A stretch of DNA of 8,101 nucleotides from Verrucomicrobiota bacterium (GCA_023429545.1 JAEYUU010000621.1:1-8101); one strand, 5' to 3'; shown: positions 1 to 7,344, counted from the stretch's first letter. Notes: generated by a model not told the origin, from the sequence alone. Made by a program: numbers and translations.

Positions 1-80
1 TCTCTCAGGAACACGAAGCTCAATTGGGGTGGTGGAGCAATCTCCAGCACCAAGGGAACGGTCGTGTGCCGCGCACTCAC
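1..80. other. Window-edge stretch, no gene assigned
   Basis: No gene can be supported here. On the plus strand all three frames are open from the left edge, with stops at about 89-91, 128-130 and further right. The tail of a rightward gene is therefore possible, but none of the translations is recognisable. On the minus strand one frame is open from the terminator at 81-114 to the edge, with a GTG at 80-78. Its translation (starting VSARHTTVPLVLEIAPPP) is not recognised and the GTG has no ribosome binding site. Sequence beyond the left edge is needed to decide. Confidence 0.3.
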
Positions 81-114
81 GGAAAGAATAAAGGCGGCAT
101 CTCTCGATGCCGCC
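81..114 (-). terminator. Intrinsic terminator of the leftward three-gene block
   Basis: Read on the minus strand, a perfect 8-bp inverted repeat, GGCGGCAT and ATGCCGCC, encloses a 6-base loop (positions 114-107 and 100-93). It is followed at once by a T-rich tract, TTTATTCTTTCC. A GC-rich stem plus U-rich tail is the standard form of a Rho-independent terminator. It lies about 51 bases past the stop of the DUF1501 gene and has the right orientation to end transcription of the sulfatase, PSD1 and DUF1501 genes. The plus-strand reading lacks a T-tract, so it is probably one-directional. Confidence 0.85.
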
Positions 115-165
115 CTGTCGATGATTCATTGAGTTGCCGGCTCTCGCGGGCCGGAGTCTGCTGTC

Positions 166-1485
166 TCAAGCAAACACATCCGTGAGCGGATGGCCCTTGT
201 CCGCGATGGTGAAGGGTCGCTTGCTGGGCGAGTACACCACGTGGTCGAGCGGCAGGCCGAGGGCGTAGGCGATGGTCGCGTTGAACTGCGGGATCTCCAC
301 CTTGTTCTCGATGACCTCGCGGCCTTCCTTGTCGGTCTTGCCATACACAAAGCCACCCTTCACACCACCGCCGGCCATGATGCCGGAGAAGGCCTTCGGG
401 TAGTGGTCGCGGCCCACGTTCACATTGATGTCGGGCGTGCGGCCGAACTCGGAGGTGACCACCACGAGCGTTTCTTCGAGAAGGCCGCGCGAGTTGAGGT
501 CGCTGAGCAGGCTGGCAAGAGCCTTGTCGAGGGTGTCGCAAAGCTCGGGTACGCGCACGAAGTTGGCATTGTGCGTATCCCAGCCACCGAGCGACACTTC
601 CACGAATCGCACACCGCGTTCCACGAGGCGGCGGGCCAGCAGGCAGCCCTGGCCGAAGGGCTCGGAGCCATAGCTCTTGCGCACCTCCTCGTTTTCTTCC
701 GTAAGGTCGAAGGCCTTGAGGTCTTCGCTCTTCATCATCGTCATCGCGTGGTCGTACATGTCGGCGTAGGCCTTCACATTGCGATGCTGGAAGGTGTTGC
801 GGAAGTCCTTGTCCAGTTCATCCGCCAGGGACATGCGCGCGGCGAAGCGGTCCTCCGAGAGGCCCTTCTGGACGCGCACGTTCTTGATGCCGTTCTCCGG
901 ATTGTTCACGAAGAGCGGGTTGTAGCTGGCGGGAAGGAACCCGGCGCCGGGGTGGCGGCTGTCGTTGCCGATGAAGACGCTCTTGGGCAGGGTGGTGTTC
1001 CCCGTGGCGGGCTGGAAGGCGGTGAGCCAGGAGCCCATGGCGGGGTGGCGGATGGTGCCACGCAGCGTGTAGCTGGTGTGCATCATGTAGTTCCCCTGCT
1101 CATGCGCCCCTTGGGTGGAGGTGAGCGAGTTCACCACCGTGACGTGGTGCATCTGCTGCGCGGTCAGCGGGAGGTACTCCGAAATGCGCACGCCATCCGC
1201 GCTGGTCTTGATGGGTTTGGTGGGGCCGGCGGTTTCCACGCCTTCCTTCGGATCCCAGGTGTCCAGGTGCGTCTGGCCACCAGACATGTAGAGGTAGATG
1301 ACGTTCTTGGCCGTGGCCACCTGCTTGCCCTTGAAAGATCCCTCGAAAGGGGCTGCGGAGGCCTTGTTCGTGAAGACGGAGGGAAGCAGACCCACCCCGA
1401 GCAGCGTGCTCGCGGTACGGGCGGCGAACTGGCGGCGCGAAAGCTGATCGCCACGAAGGAGGCTGGACTGGAGGGCGGTGCTCAT
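166..1485 (-). CDS. Tat-exported DUF1501 family protein
   Basis: This 439-residue protein matches the DUF1501 family (PF07394), which has an alkaline-phosphatase/sulfatase-like fold and no settled biochemical function. A twin-arginine signal is visible: SRRQF at residues 16-20, a hydrophobic stretch near 24-38 and an Ala-Ser-Ala cleavage site near 42-44. It is therefore probably exported already folded. Family landmarks appear in order: SGGQTHLDTWDPK (68-80), GGWDTH (300-305), SEFGRTP (345-351) and GRDHYP (358-363). The Asp and His residues of these blocks are the likely metal ligands by analogy with the fold group. The length is normal for the family. The ATG at 1485 is preferred because it places the Tat motif at the usual distance from the N-terminus, although no Shine-Dalgarno motif precedes it. 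It is the last gene of the leftward block, 109 bp after the PSD1 gene, and is followed by a terminator. The family call is firm; the reaction is unknown. Confidence 0.93.
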   Translation of the reverse strand: MSTALQSSLLRGDQLSRRQFAARTASTLLGVGLLPSVFTNKASAAPFEGSFKGKQVATAKNVIYLYMSGGQTHLDTWDPKEGVETAGPTKPIKTSADGVRISEYLPLTAQQMHHVTVVNSLTSTQGAHEQGNYMMHTSYTLRGTIRHPAMGSWLTAFQPATGNTTLPKSVFIGNDSRHPGAGFLPASYNPLFVNNPENGIKNVRVQKGLSEDRFAARMSLADELDKDFRNTFQHRNVKAYADMYDHAMTMMKSEDLKAFDLTEENEEVRKSYGSEPFGQGCLLARRLVERGVRFVEVSLGGWDTHNANFVRVPELCDTLDKALASLLSDLNSRGLLEETLVVVTSEFGRTPDINVNVGRDHYPKAFSGIMAGGGVKGGFVYGKTDKEGREVIENKVEIPQFNATIAYALGLPLDHVVYSPSKRPFTIADKGHPLTDVFA

Positions 1486-1594
1486 GGGTGCTGAAGGTTA
1501 AGCGTTATTCGTTAGAAGTTATTCGATGCGTGATAGTTTGAATCAGCAGGGTCGGAGCTATTCCTAACTTTTAACCCCTAACTCATAACTCTGG
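1486..1594. repeat. AT-rich intergenic spacer with short direct repeats
   Basis: This 109-bp spacer between the PSD1 and DUF1501 genes is visibly AT-richer than its surroundings. It holds two small repeat groups. GTTATTCG occurs at 1504-1511 and 1518-1525, a 14-base period. CTAACT occurs at 1564-1569 and 1578-1583, with TAACTC at 1579-1584 and 1586-1591, a 7-base period. On the minus strand the second group reads as tandem GAGTTA-type heptamers. I see no terminator stem and no convincing promoter, so the two genes may be cotranscribed through it. The repeats may simply be slippage products. Confidence 0.5.
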
Positions 1595-3952
1595 TTACTG
1601 AATGAAGATGAACTGCTGTGTATTGATAAGCGCGTAGATCAGGTCGGAAATGTCGAGGCCGGCATCGGAACTCTGCGCCTTGTTCCAGATCTCGAGCTCC
1701 TTCGGCGTGGGCTTGCGGGAGAGGAGCGTCAGGTAGACGGCCTCCACCTTGTCGTCCGGGTAGGGCGCCTTGTTCACGGTAAGCATGAGCTGCGAGTAGC
1801 GCTCCATGATGCCGGGAAGAAGCTGGCTGTTCATCATCGCGAGCGCCTGCGGCACGGAGGCGTCGTAGTTTGCGTTCTCGATGGTCTCGCGGTCGCTCTG
1901 GCCGAACTCGCGCAGGTAGTGCCCACGGGGCGCGGGGGAATCAATCTCCGCGGCGCGCAGCCAGTTGCGCATCTGGCCTACACGATAGTTCGCATACCCA
2001 CGGCGTTCCTTCTCAGGGATACCGTAGTAACCTGCTTCTTCCATCAGCGCGGCGAGCTGCTTCTCGCGCTCCGCCTTCACCTCTTCATCCGTCTTCTCCG
2101 GCTTGTCGTATCCGGGAATCTTGATGCGGTCCGCGGACATGTTGCCGCCCGCCATCATGCCTTCATTCATCATCATCATGGAGCTGTCAGCCGCAGCCAC
2201 GAGCGGTGCGCCACCCTTGTCCCCAGAAGTCTTCGAGCCAGCCACCGTCGCCGCGAGCTTCTTCACCGCCGGCAGGTAAACCTGGTTGTTCACTTCCTGA
2301 CGGGCCACTCGCTGGAGGTCGCTCACCTTGCGGCTGAGCTCCCTGGCGGTCTCCTTGTCATCATTGGCACGGGCCTCGGCAATTTTCTTCTGAAGTTCCC
2401 GGACCTGCTCGGACTGCTCGCGGTACTTCACGGCGGCGGCCTGGGCACCCTTCAGCATTTCCTCCGGGGTCAGTTCGTTCAGCGCGTCACCCAGCTTCTT
2501 GGCAGCAAGCACGCGACGCTCACCCTGCTCACGAACGGGAAGGTTCGGCATGTCGGGCGTGGGATTGATGAGGGCCACGAAGGAATCCCACATCTGCTCC
2601 GCGCTCATGCGGCGCAGCACCGGTCCGGTGAAATGATAAGTGACCCCGGCGGGGATTTCCTCCCGGGTCACGGCGCGCTGGTAAGTGCTGGTATTCAGCA
2701 GCACGCGGAGGTAGCTCTTGAGATCGTAGTCCGTGCTCACCATGAGCTTCTCCAGATGCTTCATGAGCTCGGGATTCATGGGAACCGTGCTGTCCATGAG
2801 TTCATCGACCGGCTCGATGAGACCCATGCCGAACACCTTTTTCCACAGTCGGTTGGCAATCACCGTGGTGAAGCGGGGATTCTCCGGCGAAGTCATCCAG
2901 TCCGCGAAGGCGTCCAGCGCATTCTGGCCGGGAGCCGCCTTGAGCTCGTGGCCCATCATCGTGGCTGCCGAAACCGTCGACTTCGGCTTGGCGTCGGAAT
3001 ACTGGTAGTCGTGCGGCAGGCGCAGTTCGCGCTTCGGATTGAAGTTCACCGAGGTGTAGCGCAGGCTGTTGCGGACATCGCCGAGCACTTCTTCCACGGG
3101 GCGCAATTCCTTGCGCTTGGCATCACTGGCCAGGCGGGCCTGCTTGCCCATCTGCTCCATCTTGTCGCGGTAGGCCTTCCTCTCCTCCGGGGTCATGTTC
3201 TTCTTGGGAGGTTCGACCTTGTACTTGTCTCGCTCTGCCTGGACCTCCTTGCTCATCAGATCCCGGGCACCCAACTGGGCGGGACCGTAGTAGTCATTCG
3301 TCTCCACCCCGAAGGTGAAGGCGGCCATCTGGTAGAACTGCATCTGCGACCACTTGTCGAAGGGGTGGTTGTGGCACTGCGCGCACTCGATGCGGGTGCC
3401 AAGGAAAACACGGGCGGTATTCGCCAGGTTGTCGAGCGGCATGCCGCGGTCACGCATATAATAGCCGATCGCACCGGAGTCCCAGGCGTCCCCCTGCGCG
3501 GAGATCATCTCTTTCACGAACTTGTTGTAAGGCTTGTTCGTGCGCAGGCTGTCCTTGATGAAATTGGTGTAGGCCGTGCCCGTGATGGCGCCTGCCTGAC
3601 CATTCGACTGGGCGCGCAGGATATCCGCCATGAAGTTGTACATGTGCTGCACATACCCTTCGCTCGCGAGCAGGCGGTCGATGAGCTTGCTGCGCTTGCC
3701 TGCATCCTTCGAGTTCAGGAACTCCTCCGTCTCGCGATGGGTGGGAATGCGACCCACGACATCAAGGTAGATGCGACGAAGAAACACCTCGTCGCTGGCC
3801 GGGGGATTAGCCTGAAGTTTGTTTGCCTGCCAGTCCTTTTCCAGGATGGCATCAATCTCCCGGGCTGCCTTTTGGGCGTCAGGCTTGGCCGCCTGCAGCG
3901 TGAACGAGCCAAGCAGGACAAGGAGAGGGGTGAGAAGAGAGGGCCTATTCAT
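1595..3952 (-). CDS. PSCyt2/PSD1 (DUF1549-DUF1553) cytochrome-like exported protein
   Basis: This 785-residue protein has an N-terminal Sec signal (hydrophobic residues 5-20, ending LQAA). The DUF1549 (PSCyt2) domain covers about 30-220 and includes IYLDVVGRIPT (61-71) and a haem-type CxxCH motif, CAQCHNHPFDKW, at 190-201. The DUF1553 (PSD1) domain begins near 340 (ALDAFADWMTSPENPRFTTVIANRLWKKVFGMGLIEP is its characteristic start, here split for key residues N359, R361, N367, R368, W370) and resumes to the C-terminus. Between these parts are two charged segments (about 235-285 and 505-555) that look like coiled coil, and a methionine-rich loop at 591-605. The separate PSCyt1 cytochrome domain found in many planctomycete relatives is absent. 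These proteins are thought to be periplasmic, but their function is unproven. The start gives a good signal peptide, though no ribosome binding motif precedes it. It lies between the sulfatase (79 bp) and DUF1501 (109 bp) genes, a pairing typical of the family. Confidence 0.93.
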   Translation of the reverse strand: MNRPSLLTPLLVLLGSFTLQAAKPDAQKAAREIDAILEKDWQANKLQANPPASDEVFLRRIYLDVVGRIPTHRETEEFLNSKDAGKRSKLIDRLLASEGYVQHMYNFMADILRAQSNGQAGAITGTAYTNFIKDSLRTNKPYNKFVKEMISAQGDAWDSGAIGYYMRDRGMPLDNLANTARVFLGTRIECAQCHNHPFDKWSQMQFYQMAAFTFGVETNDYYGPAQLGARDLMSKEVQAERDKYKVEPPKKNMTPEERKAYRDKMEQMGKQARLASDAKRKELRPVEEVLGDVRNSLRYTSVNFNPKRELRLPHDYQYSDAKPKSTVSAATMMGHELKAAPGQNALDAFADWMTSPENPRFTTVIANRLWKKVFGMGLIEPVDELMDSTVPMNPELMKHLEKLMVSTDYDLKSYLRVLLNTSTYQRAVTREEIPAGVTYHFTGPVLRRMSAEQMWDSFVALINPTPDMPNLPVREQGERRVLAAKKLGDALNELTPEEMLKGAQAAAVKYREQSEQVRELQKKIAEARANDDKETARELSRKVSDLQRVARQEVNNQVYLPAVKKLAATVAGSKTSGDKGGAPLVAAADSSMMMMNEGMMAGGNMSADRIKIPGYDKPEKTDEEVKAEREKQLAALMEEAGYYGIPEKERRGYANYRVGQMRNWLRAAEIDSPAPRGHYLREFGQSDRETIENANYDASVPQALAMMNSQLLPGIMERYSQLMLTVNKAPYPDDKVEAVYLTLLSRKPTPKELEIWNKAQSSDAGLDISDLIYALINTQQFIFIQ

Positions 3953-4031
3953 GGCAAGGACCGTAACGCCCCTGCCTATTCCATTTTATCACAAAGAATA
4001 TCCCTGATGCTATTCTAAGGGCATACCGGGA
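3953..4031. promoter_or_regulatory. Intergenic spacer with a 6-bp inverted repeat
   Basis: This 79-bp spacer lies between the sulfatase and PSD1 genes and contains AGAATA at 3995-4000 and TATTCT at 4011-4016, a perfect inverted repeat with a 10-base spacer. The AT-rich arms make a poor terminator stem, and only a mixed T-rich stretch follows on the minus strand. A dimeric regulator site, or a weak attenuating hairpin upstream of the PSD1 gene, is possible. A TAAAAT hexamer lies just downstream on the minus strand, but no matching -35 element is evident. It may be chance. Confidence 0.25.
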
Positions 4032-5486
4032 TTAGTGCGCGCTCTTGTAATCACCACCGTTCAGGCTCTGCACCACGGATTCCAGCCAGCGTTCCAGGGC
4101 CCCCTGCATCTCCGGAACCCGCTCGGGCTGCTCTGCCAGCAAGACGCGACTTTCCTTGGGATCACTGGCCAGATCGTACAACTCCCAGCTCACCACGCCC
4201 GTCTTGGGATCCTCGATGCGATGGAGTTTCCACTTCCCATCCAGCCATGCGGAATGCCCGGGATACTTCTGTGGAGCAAAGTGCTCACGAATCTCCGCTG
4301 CCTCGGCAAAGATCTTGGGCTCATAGGCCGGCTCCTTCCCCTCATTCTCCGCAGCCATCTGCTCCTCCATCCATTTCTTCGCCGGAGTGCCGATGCCTTT
4401 GATGGGCGAATCCCAGAAGCCGATGGGCTGATTCCGCGTTTTCCCGGCTCCTTCCAGCAGGGGTAGGAGGCTGATGCCATCAAGCGGGCGTGATTTGTCC
4501 GGGTCAATGCCGGCGATGTCCAGCAGGGTGGGGAAGATGTCGCTGGTCACACAGGGCGCGGTGATGACCTTGGGCTCAGGGAACTTCGCCGGCCATTCCA
4601 GCAGTGCCGGCACAGCGAGGCCCCCTTCATACACTGTCCCTTTGTGGCCACGACGCTCCCCTGCGGAACCAACCTTCGGAAGGGCGCCATTGTCGCTGCA
4701 ATACCAGAGCACGGTATTCTTGCGCAGGCCCTGTTCCTTGAGGGTGTCACGAATCCTGCCAAACGCCCGGTCCATGGCGGTGATCTCTCCATAGAAGTCC
4801 TGAACCTTCTTCGGCAAATCCGCATAGAGTGCGCGATCCGTCTCCAACGCCTCATGGGGCTGGTGCGGCGAGCCGAACCACACCACCGCGAAGAAGCGCT
4901 GCTCCTTCTCCACACTCTCCCGGATGAACTTGATCGCCAGGTCGGCGGTGATGTCCGAGCTGTCCCCCTGGAATGAAGTGGCCTTGCCCTTGTCACTCAG
5001 GATGGGATCGAGGTCGAAGAAGTTGGGCGCGGAAACCCACTCGGAAAATCCCTGCGCACCGGGGCTGGTGGGCTGGTCCTTGCGCACGGATCCGAGATGC
5101 CACTTCCCAAAGTGCCCGGCGCGGTAGTCCGCGGGCTTGAGCGCTTCCGCCAGGGTGATCTCCTGCGGCCGCAGCGGCCAGCCCCACTGGAAGACACCAT
5201 AGCGGTTCGGCGTGCGACCGGTGAGGACGCTGCCACGCGTAGGCGAGCAGACAGGCGCTGCCGCGTGGAAGTTATTGAAGCGAACGCCTTCCTTCGCCAT
5301 GGCATCGAAGTTGGGCGTCTTCAGGTGCGGGTGCCCATTGTACGCCATGTCTCCCCAGCCCTGATCGTCCGCCATCACCAGGACGATGTTCGGCAGCGAG
5401 TCCGCGGCGGGGAGCGTGGGGACCATGGCAAACAGGAAAACGGCGGAAGCAGCAGCGCGGGCGAAGCGGCAGAGGCTGGTGAGCAT
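4032..5486 (-). CDS. Secreted formylglycine-dependent sulfatase (arylsulfatase A-like)
   Basis: This 484-residue type I sulfatase (PF00884) hydrolyses sulfate esters, probably on a sulfated glycan or aryl sulfate outside the cytoplasm. A Sec signal occupies about residues 1-28 (hydrophobic core 12-24, AA cleavage site). The catalytic cysteine motif CSPTRGS is at 80-86; Cys80 would be converted to formylglycine and Arg84 is the conserved partner. Other active-site blocks are ADDQGWGD (39-46, metal-binding Asp40/41), GKWHLG (127-132), the SPHQPH block (206-211), SDNG (264-267) and HKG (281-283). The C-terminal part (about 410-450, WLDGKWKLH and ELYDLASDPKE) is the usual small second domain of this family. 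Length and motifs are complete. It is the first gene of the leftward block. The maturing enzyme (formylglycine-generating enzyme or anSME) is not in this window. The natural substrate cannot be predicted. The ATG at 5486 gives the full signal peptide. Confidence 0.95.
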   Translation of the reverse strand: MLTSLCRFARAAASAVFLFAMVPTLPAADSLPNIVLVMADDQGWGDMAYNGHPHLKTPNFDAMAKEGVRFNNFHAAAPVCSPTRGSVLTGRTPNRYGVFQWGWPLRPQEITLAEALKPADYRAGHFGKWHLGSVRKDQPTSPGAQGFSEWVSAPNFFDLDPILSDKGKATSFQGDSSDITADLAIKFIRESVEKEQRFFAVVWFGSPHQPHEALETDRALYADLPKKVQDFYGEITAMDRAFGRIRDTLKEQGLRKNTVLWYCSDNGALPKVGSAGERRGHKGTVYEGGLAVPALLEWPAKFPEPKVITAPCVTSDIFPTLLDIAGIDPDKSRPLDGISLLPLLEGAGKTRNQPIGFWDSPIKGIGTPAKKWMEEQMAAENEGKEPAYEPKIFAEAAEIREHFAPQKYPGHSAWLDGKWKLHRIEDPKTGVVSWELYDLASDPKESRVLLAEQPERVPEMQGALERWLESVVQSLNGGDYKSAH

Positions 5487-5611
5487 GCGTCGAGGCTACC
5501 GCAATCACGGCGATGCAGGCAATGCCGCAGTGAAGAAACCACACCTGCAATGCAACCGGCCGCAACCCGGCAGCGGCCCCAGCGTTTCAAGCCCGCGACT
5601 CCCCCCACGCC
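5487..5611. promoter_or_regulatory. Divergent intergenic region between sulfatase and SGNH-like gene
   Basis: This 125-bp region must hold the promoters of both divergent units, because the sulfatase and the SGNH-like gene start at its two ends. I see no convincing -35/-10 pair on either strand. It contains GCAATGC twice in direct orientation (5519-5525 and 5547-5553, 28 bases apart), the first inside GGCAATGCC. It also contains a GC-rich inverted repeat, GGCCGC (5558-5563) and GCGGCC (5573-5578), with a 9-base loop. The hairpin would fall in the leader of the rightward transcript. There is no T-tract, so it is not a terminator. Assigning a regulatory role rests on position only. Confidence 0.4.
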
Positions 5612-6541
5612 ATGCCCGCCTCCCTGAAGCTTCGATTCGCCGCATTCACCACCGTCTGCGTCCTGCTGCTGCATGCCGGTCCCGCCCGAGCGGAGGGCAT
5701 TGCGAAGTCATCCACCGCCGCATCCAGTGCCGCGACCGCCGCCGTGGCGGGCCAGCGGGTGTTTGTCTGCGCGCACAGTTTCATGATTTACACGGCGAAG
5801 CTGCTGCCACCCATGGCGCAGTCGGCCGGCATTGCGCATGTGAACGCAGGTCAGCAGATGATCGGCGGCTCGAGGGTCATCCAGCACTGGGACCTGTCCG
5901 ATGAGAAGAACCGCGCCAAGGAAGCGCTGCGCACAGGCAAGGTGGACGTCATCACCCTCTCGCCCCACATGCTGATGCCTGACCCCGGCATCACGAACTT
6001 CACCAAGCTGGGCCTGGAGAAGAACCCCAGCCTGCGCGTGCTGGTGCAAGCCTCCTGGCCTGCCCGCGATGGCCATGAAGGAAAAGGATTCAAAAACGAG
6101 GAGCGTGACTCTTTGTCCATCGATGGCCTGAACAAGATGCGCGCCGATCACCATTTGCTGTGGCGGGCCAAACTCGAACAGCAGGTGCGCTCGTTGAATG
6201 CGGCCGCGGGTCGTGACGCGGTGCATATCGTGCCGGTGAGCGACGCCGTCTTCGCCCTGCGCGAGCACGTCATCAAGGGCACTGCACCGGGCATCACGAG
6301 ACAATCCGCGCTCTTCCGCGATCCGCTGGGCCATCCGGAACCTGCGCTCGCCACGCTGGTGACCTATTGCCACTTTGCCACGATCTACCAGCGCAGCCCC
6401 GAAGGTCTCCCCGTGCCAGAGCAGCTCAAGAAGCAGCCGCAGGCGGAAGAGCTGAACAAACTGCTGCAGAAGCTCGCCTGGGAGGCGGTGGTGAACTACC
6501 CCATGAGCGGGGTGAAAGCGCAGGCGGCGAAACGCTCATGA
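5612..6541 (+). CDS. Exported SGNH-hydrolase-like protein
   Basis: This is a 309-residue protein with a clear Sec signal (hydrophobic core about 8-22, cleavage after ARA at 25-27). A short Ala/Ser/Thr-rich linker follows (31-46) and then a single domain. The domain has the order of an SGNH/GDSL hydrolase. A beta strand leads into VFVCAHSFM (50-58), where Ser56 is the candidate nucleophile. A glycine block MIGGSR (83-88) may supply the oxyanion hole. TLSP (115-118) takes the place of the usual Asn block, and DPLGH (237-241) offers the Asp-His of a catalytic triad. The usual GDS is replaced by AHS, so activity is not certain. If active it would remove acyl groups, for example acetyl groups from a glycan. 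It is divergent from the sulfatase and 50 bp upstream of the ExoIII gene on the same strand. The assignment is from the motif pattern; a related uncharacterised family with this fold is also possible. Confidence 0.7.
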   Translation: MPASLKLRFAAFTTVCVLLLHAGPARAEGIAKSSTAASSAATAAVAGQRVFVCAHSFMIYTAKLLPPMAQSAGIAHVNAGQQMIGGSRVIQHWDLSDEKNRAKEALRTGKVDVITLSPHMLMPDPGITNFTKLGLEKNPSLRVLVQASWPARDGHEGKGFKNEERDSLSIDGLNKMRADHHLLWRAKLEQQVRSLNAAAGRDAVHIVPVSDAVFALREHVIKGTAPGITRQSALFRDPLGHPEPALATLVTYCHFATIYQRSPEGLPVPEQLKKQPQAEELNKLLQKLAWEAVVNYPMSGVKAQAAKRS

Positions 6542-6591
6542 CCGCACGCAGCGATTGACCACCGCCTGCTTTCCGCGCATCTGTTTCCCAG

Positions 6592-7344
6592 ATGAAATTC
6601 ACCTCTTTCAATGTGAACGGCGTGCGTGCGGCGATGGACAAGGGCCTGCGTGACTACCTGACCTCTTGCGATGCCGATGTGATCTGCCTTCAGGAGGTGA
6701 AGGCCTTGCAGGATCAAGCCGATCTCACGTTCCTCAAGGACTACGAGGTGCTCTGGAATCCCGCCGTGAAGAAGGGCTACTCCGGCACAGCGGTGCTCAC
6801 CCGCATCCCGGTGAAGACGCACGTGCTCGGCGTGGGCATGCCGGAGCATGACAACGAGGGCCGCGTCATCACTGCAGAGTTCCCCGACTTCTACCTGGTC
6901 AATGTCTACACTCCGAATGCGCAGGAACAGCTCAAACGCCTGCCCTATCGTCTGAAGTGGGACGCCGACTTCCGCACCTACCTCAAGCGACTGGAACAGA
7001 CCAAGCCAGTCTTCACGTGCGGCGACTTCAATGTCGCGCACCAGGAAATCGATATCGCGCGCCCGAAGGAGAATCGAAAGAACCCCGGCTTCAGCGATGA
7101 AGAACGCGCGAGCTTCACCGAGCTGCTGGGCGCCGGCTTCATCGACACCTTCCGCGAGCTGGAGAAAGGGGCACACCACTACTCCTGGTGGAGCTACCGC
7201 GCCGGCGCCCGCGCGAACAACGTGGGTTGGAGAATCGACTACTGGCTCATGTCCCAAGCCCTGCGCCCGAAGCTCAAGGCCTCACGCATCCGCCCGGATA
7301 TCCACGGCTCGGATCATTGTCCCGTGGAGCTGGAGATTGGGTAA
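6592..7344 (+). CDS. xth: Exodeoxyribonuclease III / AP endonuclease
   Basis: This is a complete 250-residue member of the ExoIII/APE1 endonuclease-exonuclease-phosphatase family (PF03372). It would cut DNA 5' to abasic sites and degrade 3' ends during base-excision repair in the cytoplasm. All active-site blocks are present: FNVNGVRA with Asn7 (6-13), LQEVK with metal-binding Glu35 (33-37), Tyr106 in YTPNA, GDFN with Asp145 and Asn147 (144-147), WRIDYWL with Asp216 (213-219) and GSDHCPV with Asp241 and His242 (239-245). The length is typical of the shorter ExoA-type enzymes. The ATG puts the first conserved block at the usual N-terminal position, though no Shine-Dalgarno motif precedes it. 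It lies 50 bp downstream of the SGNH-like gene and could be cotranscribed, but a functional link is unlikely. Its stop is 17 bp from that of the convergent gene. Confidence 0.96.
   Translation: MKFTSFNVNGVRAAMDKGLRDYLTSCDADVICLQEVKALQDQADLTFLKDYEVLWNPAVKKGYSGTAVLTRIPVKTHVLGVGMPEHDNEGRVITAEFPDFYLVNVYTPNAQEQLKRLPYRLKWDADFRTYLKRLEQTKPVFTCGDFNVAHQEIDIARPKENRKNPGFSDEERASFTELLGAGFIDTFRELEKGAHHYSWWSYRAGARANNVGWRIDYWLMSQALRPKLKASRIRPDIHGSDHCPVELEIG

Noticed and set aside
137..154. A CCGGC/GCCGG hairpin just after the DUF1501 stop
   Set aside because: It is only 5 bp with an 8-base loop and no T-tract. The stronger stem with a T-rich tail at 81-114 is the better terminator.
190..1494. A 434-codon open frame on the plus strand, antisense to the DUF1501 gene
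   Set aside because: The minus-strand reading has a Tat signal and all DUF1501 motifs. The antisense reading is a composition-biased shadow.
2141..2182. Possible trinucleotide (CAT) repeat in the plus strand around the Met-rich codons
   Set aside because: The run is short and interrupted, and is explained by consecutive Met codons in the PSD1 protein; it is not a separate repeat element.
1919..4018. A 699-codon open frame on the plus strand, antisense to the PSD1 gene
   Set aside because: It is His-, Arg- and Leu-rich with no recognisable domain and mirrors the codon bias of the well-supported minus-strand gene. Long antisense open frames are expected in GC-rich coding DNA.
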